Shown piece after piece: positions 1 through 7,489 of a DNA stretch of 16,797 nucleotides. Positions within the stretch are counted from its first letter, which is position 1, and each line of letters starts with the position of its first letter. The translations under genes and the position numbers were made by a program. The stretch is from Candidatus Nanopelagicales bacterium. Lineage in GTDB: Bacteria; Actinomycetota; Actinomycetes; S36-B12. Under the pieces are notes generated by a model. That model searched no databases. It was not told the DNA's origin and was given only the letters and a program-made list of their open reading frames with translations. The stretch lies in the NCBI GenBank assembly GCA_018399515.1, contig JAGYOB010000342.1, forward strand, positions 1-16,797. Direction: 5' to 3'.

Positions 1-4
1 GCGA

Positions 5-838
5 TCAGGCGGATGACTTCTCGCTCGAAGGAGCTTCCTTCATCTCGACCGCGGCGAACTGCGGATCGTCGTACATGCTCTTCACGCGAGCGATCTTGTA
101 GATCAGCAGACCGAACAGACACTTGGCCAAGACATCGGCGATGGAGTATCCGATCTGGCGGTACACGAACGAGTCGGCACCGTCGAGCCCGAACATCGGG
201 AACATGTACGAGATCGGGTAGACGCCCCACGTGGCCAGCAGCAGCCAGCGCAGACCGGCGAGGTCCTTGCCAACCTGGTTCGGCTGGGTCTTGGCCGCCT
301 TCGACAACTCCACGAACAGCACGTAGAGGATGTAGAGGAACGGAATCGTTGACAGCGCACCCCAGATCGCCTTGGGAGCGATCTCAGCGGTGATCTCACC
401 GGGCCAGCCCAGCACGATCATCAGCACCGATGCGGGGATGAGCTTCCACAGCAGTGACGAGCGCACCGCTGCCGGCAGGGCCAGCACAGCGATCGTCTCG
501 AACAACAGCAGCGGAACGGTAAGCAGCCAGTCGACATAGCGGTAGCCCTCGTTGAAGCCCACACCCTGGATCAGGGCGAAGGAGTCAGCGACTCCCGGTG
601 CTCCCGCTTCGACGGCCACGTAGGCGTCGGAGAAGGAGTTGAAGATCCGGAAGTAGTGGTACGCAGCGATGAGCGTGACCATCGCCGAAACCGCGACCGC
701 GATGCGGTAGCGGGGCAGAACACGATTCATAACGACGAGCAGGAAGACCGTGGTGGCTCCCATCGACGCCAGAGCCAGGGAAAGAACGTTGTAGACAGCC
801 TGGAACTGCCCATTAGTGAGTACTTCTACGTTTGGCAC
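5..838 (-). CDS. Xanthorhodopsin-like light-driven proton pump (microbial rhodopsin)
   Basis: This is a seven-helix retinal protein of the inner membrane that should pump protons outward in light. With a GTG start at 838 it has 277 residues, the normal length. Numbering from that GTG, it has the proton-pump triad D103 (counterion), T107 and E114 (donor) in helix C, Arg100 three residues before D103, His61 in the AYHYFRI motif that pairs with the counterion, and the retinal Schiff-base Lys239 in ADVLAKCLFG. Leu111 sits at the proteorhodopsin tuning site, which suggests green absorption. Gly160 in WGALSTIPF matches the glycine that opens the carotenoid-antenna window in xanthorhodopsin; most other pumps have a bulky residue there. 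The start was chosen because GGAGGT lies 5 nt upstream and because a longer in-frame N-terminus (to 952) is Pro/Arg-rich and unlike the family. It is divergent from mec. No blh or crt gene is nearby, so the retinal source is unknown. Confidence 0.93.
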   Translation of the reverse strand: MPNVEVLTNGQFQAVYNVLSLALASMGATTVFLLVVMNRVLPRYRIAVAVSAMVTLIAAYHYFRIFNSFSDAYVAVEAGAPGVADSFALIQGVGFNEGYRYVDWLLTVPLLLFETIAVLALPAAVRSSLLWKLIPASVLMIVLGWPGEITAEIAPKAIWGALSTIPFLYILYVLFVELSKAAKTQPNQVGKDLAGLRWLLLATWGVYPISYMFPMFGLDGADSFVYRQIGYSIADVLAKCLFGLLIYKIARVKSMYDDPQFAAVEMKEAPSSEKSSA

Positions 839-843
839 GCGGT

Positions 844-849
844 ACCTCC
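844..849 (-). promoter_or_regulatory. Shine-Dalgarno site deciding the rhodopsin start
   Basis: On the minus strand GGAGGT ends 5 nt before the GTG at 838. This is a near-perfect anti-16S match and makes 838 the preferred start over the upstream ATG at 952. Confidence 0.8.
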
Positions 850-857
850 ATGACGGT

Positions 858-872
858 GGGTCCGGCGGACCC
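858..872 (-). promoter_or_regulatory. Short hairpin in rhodopsin 5' leader
   Basis: GGGTCC and GGACCC flank a 3-nt loop, giving a 6-bp GC-rich stem 8 nt upstream of the rhodopsin Shine-Dalgarno. It may influence translation initiation, but this is inferred from position only. Confidence 0.35.
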
Positions 873-1043
873 GAGTCCGATTGAGCAGACCCCGCGTGAT
901 GGGGCCTCGGGGGACAGCGTTCACCTCCACGTAACATCTCGCAAGTTGACACACCTGTGGAGCGATTTTTTCACCCCTACCGGCGCGTAAAGGAACACCT
1001 GTCGCACGTGATCGAAAGTGCTCACGAATGGGTCGCTCCAGCC

Positions 1044-1086
1044 GGGATCTGCTCACCAACGGGCGGCCCTCTGGTGAGCAGATCCC
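1044..1086. repeat. Perfect 15-bp inverted repeat upstream of mec
   Basis: Left arm 1044-1058 (GGGATCTGCTCACCA) and right arm 1072-1086 are exact reverse complements separated by 13 bp. A third copy of the half-site lies at 1103-1117 in the same orientation as the right arm. The spacing and the position between two divergent genes fit an operator for a dimeric regulator; a cruciform or RNA hairpin is also possible. Confidence 0.75.
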
Positions 1087-1102
1087 CGGAATAGCGGCCG
1101 AT

Positions 1103-1120
1103 TGGTGAGCGGATCCGGGG
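1103..1120. repeat. Third, diverged copy of the TGGTGAGC half-site
   Basis: TTGGTGAGCGGATCC (1103-1117) differs by one base from the reverse complement of 1045-1059, so it can pair alternatively with the left arm of the inverted repeat. It lies just upstream of the mec -10 box. Confidence 0.6.
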
Positions 1121-1137
1121 TGTCTGGGCTCTCGCCC

Positions 1138-1143
1138 TAGGCT
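1138..1143 (+). promoter_or_regulatory. -10 box for leaderless mec
   Basis: TAGGCT is followed by 6 nt and then the ATG at 1150, which would place the transcription start at or next to the start codon. No Shine-Dalgarno is present in between. Confidence 0.6.
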
Positions 1144-1149
1144 GGCCCG

Positions 1150-1596
1150 ATGCTCCGGATTCCCGCTGATCTCCTCGACGCCGTGATCGCCCATGCCCGC
1201 GCCGACCATCCCGACGAGGCGTGCGGGGTCATCGCGGGCCCCGAGGGGGCAGATACCCCCACCCGTTTCATCCCCATGGTCAACGCGGCCCGATCGCCCA
1301 CGTTCTATGAGTTCGACTCCCGCGATCTGCTCGCGTTGTACCGGGACATGGACGATCGCGGGGAGGAGCCGGTGGTGATCTATCACTCCCACACCGCGAC
1401 CGAGGCCTATCCCTCGCGCACCGACATCGCCTACGCCTCCGAGCCTCATGCGCACTACCTGCTGGTGTCCACGCGCGAATGCGGCAGCGGCGATGGGCCA
1501 GTCGAGGTGCGGTCGTTTCGGATCGTCGATGGTGAGGTGAGTGAAGAGCCGGTCGAGGTGACCTCGGCAGATGCCCCGTCCCCCGATGCCCCGTAG
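1150..1596 (+). CDS. mec: Mec: JAMM-family zinc peptidase that releases cysteine from CysO
   Basis: This cytoplasmic JAMM/MPN+ metalloprotease should hydrolyse the CysO-cysteine adduct, freeing cysteine and regenerating the CysO C-terminal Gly-Gly. In its 148 residues the metal/catalytic set is complete: Glu23 in DEACGV, the HSH pair His79/His81, Ser89 and Asp92 in the HxH-x7-SxxD motif. It closely resembles M. tuberculosis Mec (Rv1334), including the stretch YHSHTATEAYPSRTD. The ATG at 1150 is preceded by a -10 box at leaderless distance. Its TAG stop (1594-1596) is the first half of the next gene's -10 box, and cysO starts 10 nt further on. The mec-cysO-cysM order is that of the known O-phosphoserine cysteine pathway. 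Confidence 0.93.
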   Translation: MLRIPADLLDAVIAHARADHPDEACGVIAGPEGADTPTRFIPMVNAARSPTFYEFDSRDLLALYRDMDDRGEEPVVIYHSHTATEAYPSRTDIAYASEPHAHYLLVSTRECGSGDGPVEVRSFRIVDGEVSEEPVEVTSADAPSPDAP

Positions 1597-1599
1597 AGT
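1594..1599 (+). promoter_or_regulatory. -10 box for leaderless cysO, overlapping mec stop
   Basis: TAGAGT begins with the mec stop codon TAG and is followed by 7 nt and the cysO ATG. The arrangement suggests that cysO can be transcribed independently as a leaderless message. Confidence 0.5.
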
Positions 1600-1606
1600 T
1601 GGCACC

Positions 1607-2862
<1,256 letters not shown>

Positions 2863-2870
<8 letters not shown>

Positions 2871-3315
2871 GGCGCATCGACAGGGCGTGACCGGAGTAGT
2901 AGCCCTGGGCTGTCGCGGCCTGATTGGCCACGAGCATTCCCAGTGACACCACCAGCACCGCCCAGCCGTAACCGTGGGTGATCGTCAGGAGGCTGTAGCC
3001 GATGCCGATCAGGCTGAGCACGCTGACCGCCAAACCCGCCCCGGCATCTCGATTCCAGGCCGCTCTCAGGACGTAGGCGCACACGAGGGTGAGCGCGGTG
3101 AACAGCACGGCTGACAGCCCCCAGAACCAGTCGCTCACCGCAGAACCGAACAGCAGCTGTGCCTCATCGGGCTCGGCGAGCAGGACCAGGCTGGTGATTG
3201 CGCCGGCAAGGTTGGCCAGCGTCGTCAGGAGGAGTAGTCCGAGGGAGAGCCAGGCCGTTGCAGACCGCGGGATGTCCGCATCCGAGGTGTCTGCCCGGGC
3301 GGGTCGCGTCGGCAT
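2863..3315 (-). CDS. Small integral membrane protein, function unknown
   Basis: The 150-residue protein has a short polar N-terminus rich in Arg/Asp and four hydrophobic segments, at about residues 20-47, 63-85, 93-111 and 115-132, ending in the polar tail of a small inner-membrane protein. I do not recognise a catalytic motif or a named family. Its ATG at 3315 lies 6 nt after a TAGGCT box, so it is probably leaderless. It is divergent from murI with only 30 bp between start codons, and convergent with cysM. In M. tuberculosis the same interval between cysM and murI holds a different membrane gene (rhomboid-like Rv1337); this protein lacks an obvious rhomboid GxSG motif. Confidence 0.75.
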
Positions 3316-3321
3316 GGGGGC

Positions 3322-3327
3322 AGCCTA
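3322..3327 (-). promoter_or_regulatory. -10 box for the leaderless membrane gene
   Basis: On the minus strand TAGGCT is followed by 6 nt and then the ATG at 3315. It is part of a near-palindrome shared with the murI -10. Confidence 0.55.
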
Positions 3328-3331
3328 GGCC

Positions 3332-3337
3332 TAGCCT
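3332..3337 (+). promoter_or_regulatory. -10 box for leaderless murI
   Basis: TAGCCT is followed by 8 nt and the GTG at 3346. Together with the opposing box it makes the palindrome CTAGGCCTAG at the centre of the divergent promoter. Confidence 0.45.
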
Positions 3338-3345
3338 GAACCTTC

Positions 3346-4170
3346 GTGGGCGAACAGGCTGCGGTCGGGGATCGACCGATCGGGATCTTCGACTCCGGTG
3401 TGGGTGGTCTCACCGTGGCGCGCGCGGTGCTCGATCAACTCCCGCACGAGCCCATCCACTACGTCGGCGATACCGCCCGCGGCCCATACGGCCCGCTTCC
3501 CATCGCCGAAGTCCGGTCCTATGCCCTCGATGTCATGGATCACCTGGTGGAGTCCGGAGTCAAGATGCTGGTCATCGCCTGCAACTCGGCCAGCGCTGCG
3601 GTGCTACGCGATGCTCGGGAACGATACGACGTTCCCGTCGTCGAGGTCGTGCACCCGGCCGTGCGCCGAGCGGTTCGCGCGACCCGAACCGGTCGAGTCG
3701 GCGTGATCGGTACGCGTGCCACGATCGCGAGTGGCGCCTATGACGATGCGTTCGCAGCGGCCCCCGATCTTGCGCTCACCAGCCAGGCCTGTCCTCGGTT
3801 CGTAGAATTCGTCGAGGCGGGGATCACCGGCGGTGATGAACTCCTCACGCTCGCTCACGACTACCTCGGGCCATTGCAGACCAGCGACATCGACACCCTG
3901 GTTCTGGGGTGCACGCACTATCCGCTGCTGACCGGCGTCATCTCCTACGTCATGGGCGATGGAGTGACCCTGGTGTCCAGTGCGGAGGAGACAGCCAAGG
4001 ATGTGTATCGGACTCTGGTCGCCCACGATCTGCTGCGCAGCGATGATGCGCCGCCACCTCGTCATCGATTCACCGCGACAGGTGACACCCGTGACTTCAC
4101 CACACTGGGGCAACGATTCCTCGGCCCCGAGATCGGAACTGTGGAGCACACCAGCGAGTTCGCCCGCTGA
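3346..4170 (+). CDS. murI: Glutamate racemase
   Basis: MurI interconverts L- and D-glutamate in the cytoplasm, supplying D-Glu for peptidoglycan. The 274-residue protein has [13 protein letters not shown] (12-24, with Asp16), the first catalytic cysteine Cys79 in IACNSASA, and the second, Cys189, in [10 protein letters not shown]. These are the paired acid/base residues of cofactor-independent racemases. The GTG at 3346 adds about ten residues before the conserved core, is in reach of a -10 box and has no Shine-Dalgarno, so a leaderless message is likely. In mycobacteria murI sits shortly before the Rv1339-like gene and rph; here three cell-surface sugar genes intervene. Confidence 0.94.
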   Translation: MGEQAAVGDRPIGIFDSGVGGLTVARAVLDQLPHEPIHYVGDTARGPYGPLPIAEVRSYALDVMDHLVESGVKMLVIACNSASAAVLRDARERYDVPVVEVVHPAVRRAVRATRTGRVGVIGTRATIASGAYDDAFAAAPDLALTSQACPRFVEFVEAGITGGDELLTLAHDYLGPLQTSDIDTLVLGCTHYPLLTGVISYVMGDGVTLVSSAEETAKDVYRTLVAHDLLRSDDAPPPRHRFTATGDTRDFTTLGQRFLGPEIGTVEHTSEFAR

Positions 4171-4235
4171 TCGGTGTCGCGAATCCGCGCCGGGCGCTGA
4201 AGGGCGAACGAACCCGAAACATTCACCTGGTCGTG

Positions 4236-4260
4236 GGCGACACGACACCTTGGTGTCGCC
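4236..4260. terminator. Possible hairpin terminator after murI
   Basis: GGCGACAC (4236-4243) and GTGTCGCC (4253-4260) form a perfect 8-bp stem with a 9-nt loop in the 122-bp gap between murI and the first glycosyltransferase. There is no T-tract, so termination is tentative and a regulatory site is an alternative. Confidence 0.4.
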
Positions 4261-4292
4261 GTGGCCGAACGGTCGGCGCGTGTCATGGTCCT

Positions 4293-5438
4293 ATGCGAGT
4301 GGCGATCATGGCCGAGTCGTTCCTCCCTCATGTCAACGGTGTGACGAATTCCGTCCTGCGCATCGTCGAACACCTCGAACGCCGCGGGCACGATGCGATC
4401 GTCATCGCCGCGGGAACATCCGAACAGATCGAATCGACCCACCACGGTGAGCTACCTCGGTATGCGAATGCACCGATCGTGCGGATGGCATCGCTACCCC
4501 TGCCGCGATACCCGCAGGTGCGCCTGCACCTTGCTCGTAAGGGAACAATCGGTGAGATCCTCCGCGAGATCGATCCCGATGTCGTGCACCTTGCGAGTCC
4601 GTTTTTCACCGGCATCCCCACTGTCCGCGCAGCACAGAATCTGAAGATCCCGACGGTGGCGGTCTATCAAACCGATGTCGCCTCGTTCGTCGAGCGCTAC
4701 GGAGTGGGCATGATGCGCCCGCTGGTGTGGCGCCACTTGAGATCGATCCATCAGGCCGCCGACCGCACTCTCGCGCCATCCCGGAGCGCCATCGACGATC
4801 TTCGTGAACACGACGTTCCGCGCGTCCACCTGTGGCAGCGGGGAGTGGATTCGCAGCGGTTCGCCCCCGAGCACCGCAGCATCGCCCTGCACGATCAGTG
4901 GGCTCCCCGGGGTGAGGTGGTGGTGGGGTATCTGGGGCGCCTCGCACCCGAGAAGCAGGTTGCGGATCTCGCGGTTCTCGCAGACCTTCCCGACACCCGG
5001 CTCGTCGTCATCGGAGACGGACCGAGCGCGCCTGATCTGCACCGACGGTTGCCGACGGCTCACTTCACCGGTCAACTCACCGGACCTGCCCTATCTCAGG
5101 CGGTCGCCACCGTCGATGTAATGGTGCACACCGGTCCGCATGAGACGTTCTGCCAGAGCGTCCAAGAATCACTGGCCAGCGGAGTTCCGGTGGTGTCCGT
5201 CGCAGCTGGTGGACCGTTGGATCTCGTTGACCCCAGCCGCACGGGCTGGCTCTACCCACCCGGTGATCTGTCGTCCCTGCGCGATGCCGTACGCGATCTC
5301 ACCGGCGACGCCCGCAAGCGGGTGGCGATGGGTGCGCTCGCCCGCGAATCGGTGCGACACCGCACATGGGAATCGATCGGCGATGAACTCATCGACCACT
5401 ACTCCGCTGTGCGATTGCCGACGTCGGTGACCGGATAG
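4293..5438 (+). CDS. mgtA: GT4 glycosyltransferase, MgtA-like GDP-mannose-dependent alpha-mannosyltransferase
   Basis: This retaining GT-B enzyme of 381 residues resembles actinobacterial MgtA, which transfers mannose from GDP-mannose to a glycolipid acceptor on the cytoplasmic face. The N-terminus MRVAIMAESFLPHVNGVTNS is typical of the family. The nucleotide-sugar site is intact: Arg216 and Lys221 in GYLGRLAPEK, and the E-x7-E motif at Glu284/Glu292. There is no signal peptide or membrane segment. The ATG at 4293 is chosen because the Rossmann fold begins there; residues encoded upstream in the same frame are not family-like. No Shine-Dalgarno is evident. It heads a cluster with a second GT4 and an SGNH hydrolase. 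The acceptor and exact sugar donor are inferred from family likeness. Confidence 0.82.
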   Translation: MRVAIMAESFLPHVNGVTNSVLRIVEHLERRGHDAIVIAAGTSEQIESTHHGELPRYANAPIVRMASLPLPRYPQVRLHLARKGTIGEILREIDPDVVHLASPFFTGIPTVRAAQNLKIPTVAVYQTDVASFVERYGVGMMRPLVWRHLRSIHQAADRTLAPSRSAIDDLREHDVPRVHLWQRGVDSQRFAPEHRSIALHDQWAPRGEVVVGYLGRLAPEKQVADLAVLADLPDTRLVVIGDGPSAPDLHRRLPTAHFTGQLTGPALSQAVATVDVMVHTGPHETFCQSVQESLASGVPVVSVAAGGPLDLVDPSRTGWLYPPGDLSSLRDAVRDLTGDARKRVAMGALARESVRHRTWESIGDELIDHYSAVRLPTSVTG

Positions 5439-5439
5439 C

Positions 5440-5507
5440 GGCTTCGAGACAACAGGCTTCGAGACAACATGCTTCGGGATAACAGGACAACAGGCTTCGG
5501 GATAACA
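5440..5507 (+). repeat. 15-bp tandem repeats between the two glycosyltransferases
   Basis: Units at 5440-5454 and 5455-5469 are identical (GGCTTCGAGACAACA). Units at 5470-5484 and 5493-5507 are variants with GGGATAACA, and an 8-bp partial unit (5485-5492) separates them. The array begins two bases after the stop of the first GT4 and ends just before the Shine-Dalgarno of the second. Confidence 0.85.
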
Positions 5508-5510
5508 GGC

Positions 5511-5516
5511 GAGGAG
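5511..5516 (+). promoter_or_regulatory. Shine-Dalgarno of second GT4
   Basis: GAGGAG lies 7 nt upstream of the ATG at 5524, directly after the tandem repeats, and fixes that start. Confidence 0.75.
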
Positions 5517-5523
5517 AACCAGG

Positions 5524-6648
5524 ATGCGCATCGCTCAGGTGGCCAACTTCTACGGACCTCGCAGTGGTGGTCTACGCACCGCCCTGCATCGCCTCGGCAT
5601 CGGATACCGCGAGGCAGGTCACGACAGCCTGCTCATCGTGCCCGGCCCCACCACCGAAATCAGCGAGCAACCGTGGGGGACTGTGGTCACCATCGCGTCG
5701 CCGCGACTGCCACGATCGGGTGGCTATCGGGTGATCACCGACGTGGACACCGTCGTCTCCCACCTGCATGACTTCGGAACCGATCGACTCGAGGTCAGCG
5801 ACCGGCTGACGCTGCGCTCGCTGGGTTGGTGGGCTCGGTCGGAGGGGATTCCCTCGGTGTTCTGGGCGCATGAGCGTGTCGACGGGGTGCTGCGAGCACA
5901 TGGTGGACGGTTTGTGCCCGCTCGAAGGCTGGCCGATCGTTGGAATGCGTCCACTGCCCGGAGGTTCGATCGAATCGTGGCGACGACGTCATACGCCGCT
6001 GAGGAATTCACCCGAATCGGTGTCGATACCCAGCAGATCCCGCTGGGCGTCGATCTGCAGTTCTTCCGGCCGGATCGACGCGATCATCAGGTGCGTGAGC
6101 GATATCTCGAACCCAACCACGACGTGCTTGTCGTGTCATGCACACGCCTGTCCCGGGAGAAGCGCCCCGATCTCGCATGGGAAACGCTGCGGGAACTGCG
6201 TCGACGTGGTGTCAGTGCGCGCCTGGTCGTGGCCGGTGCCGGCCCGTTGCTCGACGAAGCGCGCGCGGCGGCGCGACACCTGCCGATGACCGTGCTCGGC
6301 CACGTCAGTGATCGCGAGGAGTTGGCAACACTCCTGGCGAGCGCGGACGTGGTTATCCAACCGGGCCCTATCGAGACCTTCGGGCTGGCTGCACTGGAAG
6401 CCCTCGCCAGTGGGACTCCGGTCGTGGCGTCACGGACCTCGGCGCTTCGCGAGATCGTGCGCGGTGCGGCCGGTCATGCGGCTCCGCCGACGCCACGGGC
6501 TCTCGCCGAAGCCGTTCGAGCGGTGCTGGGTCGACCGCAGGATGGTTGCCGACGTGCGGCGCGCACCCGTGCCGAGGAGTTCCCCTGGCAGCGCACGGTG
6601 GACTCCATGCTCGACGTCCACGGCCTGGATCGGGAGCTGGTGCCGTGA
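5524..6648 (+). CDS. GT4 family glycosyltransferase
   Basis: This second GT-B enzyme (374 residues) is probably cytoplasmic or peripheral to the membrane. It has an N-terminal glycine-rich loop (GPRSGGLRTA, 11-20), the donor-binding Arg208/Lys213 pair in TRLSREK, and E-x7-E at Glu284/Glu292 followed by LASGTPVVAS. It lacks a signal peptide. The sugar and acceptor cannot be read from the sequence; pairing with the MgtA-like enzyme suggests consecutive sugar additions to one glycolipid or lipoglycan. It starts 85 nt after the first GT4 and its stop overlaps the next gene's GTG by 3 nt within a GTGA (6645-6648), implying translational coupling with the SGNH hydrolase. Confidence 0.88.
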   Translation: MRIAQVANFYGPRSGGLRTALHRLGIGYREAGHDSLLIVPGPTTEISEQPWGTVVTIASPRLPRSGGYRVITDVDTVVSHLHDFGTDRLEVSDRLTLRSLGWWARSEGIPSVFWAHERVDGVLRAHGGRFVPARRLADRWNASTARRFDRIVATTSYAAEEFTRIGVDTQQIPLGVDLQFFRPDRRDHQVRERYLEPNHDVLVVSCTRLSREKRPDLAWETLRELRRRGVSARLVVAGAGPLLDEARAAARHLPMTVLGHVSDREELATLLASADVVIQPGPIETFGLAALEALASGTPVVASRTSALREIVRGAAGHAAPPTPRALAEAVRAVLGRPQDGCRRAARTRAEEFPWQRTVDSMLDVHGLDRELVP

Positions 6649-7463
6649 CATCACTCGCCCCCGAACCGCGGATCAGTCGCGACCATCCCGCGGCGTTCAC
6701 CGCGGTTGGTCGACCTCGCGTCGTCGCCCTGGGCGACAGCGTCACCGTCGGTGTCGGCGATCAGGTTCACGCAGGCGGGAACCTCGGATGGGCGGCGCAT
6801 CTGGCAACCGCTCTCGATGCGTCGCACTTTGCGAACCTCGCCACGCTGGGGGCGCGTGCCCGCGATGTGCGCGACCGGCAACTGGCATCGGCGATTGCGC
6901 TGCGTCCGGACCTGACCACTCTGGTTGTCGGCGGTAACGATGTGTTGCGGGGCGATTTCGATGCTGCCTCGGTCGGGCGTGACGTCGGCGTCGTTTGCGA
7001 TGCCCTGACGCGCGCCGGAAGTCACGTTGTGATCGTTCTCCTGCATGACCCTCGCGAGTCCCTACCGGGGCCGCGCATTGTGCGCGGTGTTCTCGCCCGG
7101 CGCGCCCGCGCGGCTAACGACGCGATCATCGACTGTATCGGCCAATCAGTCGGCGTCACGTTCGTCGATCCCCGCGATCGCCTCGCCGCCGCTGACCGTT
7201 CCCTGTGGCACGTCGATCGCATGCATCCGGGGCCGCTGGGACATCGGGCGATCACGCGCATGGTGATCGGCGAGCTCGATGCGACTCGTTTCCCGGTGCG
7301 CCAGGCGGTCCCGATCGCCCCGACTCGAACCTCCAGTGCAGCCCGTCAGGCCGTCTGGCTGGTGCGTCACGGGGTGCCGTGGTTCGCCAAGCGCAGCCGC
7401 GACCTCCTGCCCGAACTGGCCCGGGTGTGCTGGACCGAGCGCCACCTCCTCGATCGTTACTAG
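6645..7463 (+). CDS. SGNH/GDSL-family hydrolase
   Basis: This is a 272-residue esterase/lipase-fold protein. Block I is VVALGDSVTVGVGD with nucleophile Ser32, block II has Gly70, block III is VVGGNDV with Asn98, and block V is DRMHPG with Asp191 and His194, so the catalytic set is complete. There is no signal peptide, so it is probably cytoplasmic. The GTG at 6645 is used because it overlaps the stop of the preceding glycosyltransferase (GTGA) and because upstream residues are a shadow of that gene. Coupling to two GT4 enzymes suggests that it removes or transfers an acyl group on the same glycan or lipid; this is inference. The C-terminal third (from about residue 210) lies beyond the SGNH core and I do not recognise it. 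Confidence 0.85.
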   Translation: MTSLAPEPRISRDHPAAFTAVGRPRVVALGDSVTVGVGDQVHAGGNLGWAAHLATALDASHFANLATLGARARDVRDRQLASAIALRPDLTTLVVGGNDVLRGDFDAASVGRDVGVVCDALTRAGSHVVIVLLHDPRESLPGPRIVRGVLARRARAANDAIIDCIGQSVGVTFVDPRDRLAAADRSLWHVDRMHPGPLGHRAITRMVIGELDATRFPVRQAVPIAPTRTSSAARQAVWLVRHGVPWFAKRSRDLLPELARVCWTERHLLDRY

Positions 7464-7476
7464 GCGGGATCGTCAC

Positions 7477-7482
7477 TAGGCT
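7477..7482 (+). promoter_or_regulatory. -10 box for the leaderless MBL-fold gene
   Basis: TAGGCT is followed by 7 nt and the ATG at 7490, with no Shine-Dalgarno between. Confidence 0.6.
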
Positions 7483-7489
7483 CGGGCGT

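Larger units (their letters stand above)
839..1149. other. Divergent intergenic region between rhodopsin and mec
   Basis: These 311 bp contain the rhodopsin Shine-Dalgarno and leader hairpin at the left, a three-copy repeat family at 1044-1120, and the mec -10 box at 1138-1143. I could not assign a confident -10/-35 pair for the rhodopsin. No small ORF with a credible start was seen. Confidence 0.7.

Noticed and set aside
839..952. N-terminal extension of the rhodopsin to an ATG at 952
   Set aside because: The added 38 residues are Pro/Arg/Cys-rich, do not resemble rhodopsin N-termini, and the GTG at 838 has a strong Shine-Dalgarno and gives the family length.
858..1010. Light-responsive (LitR/CarH-type) operator for the rhodopsin
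   Set aside because: I could not find a convincing match to known sites of these regulators.
5440..5507. CRISPR array
   Set aside because: Units are 15 bp, directly abutting with no spacers, and no cas genes are present; it is a simple tandem repeat.
4293..7463. Recently acquired genomic island
   Set aside because: No integrase, insertion sequence, attachment repeat or change in codon or base use was seen around the glycosyltransferase/SGNH genes.
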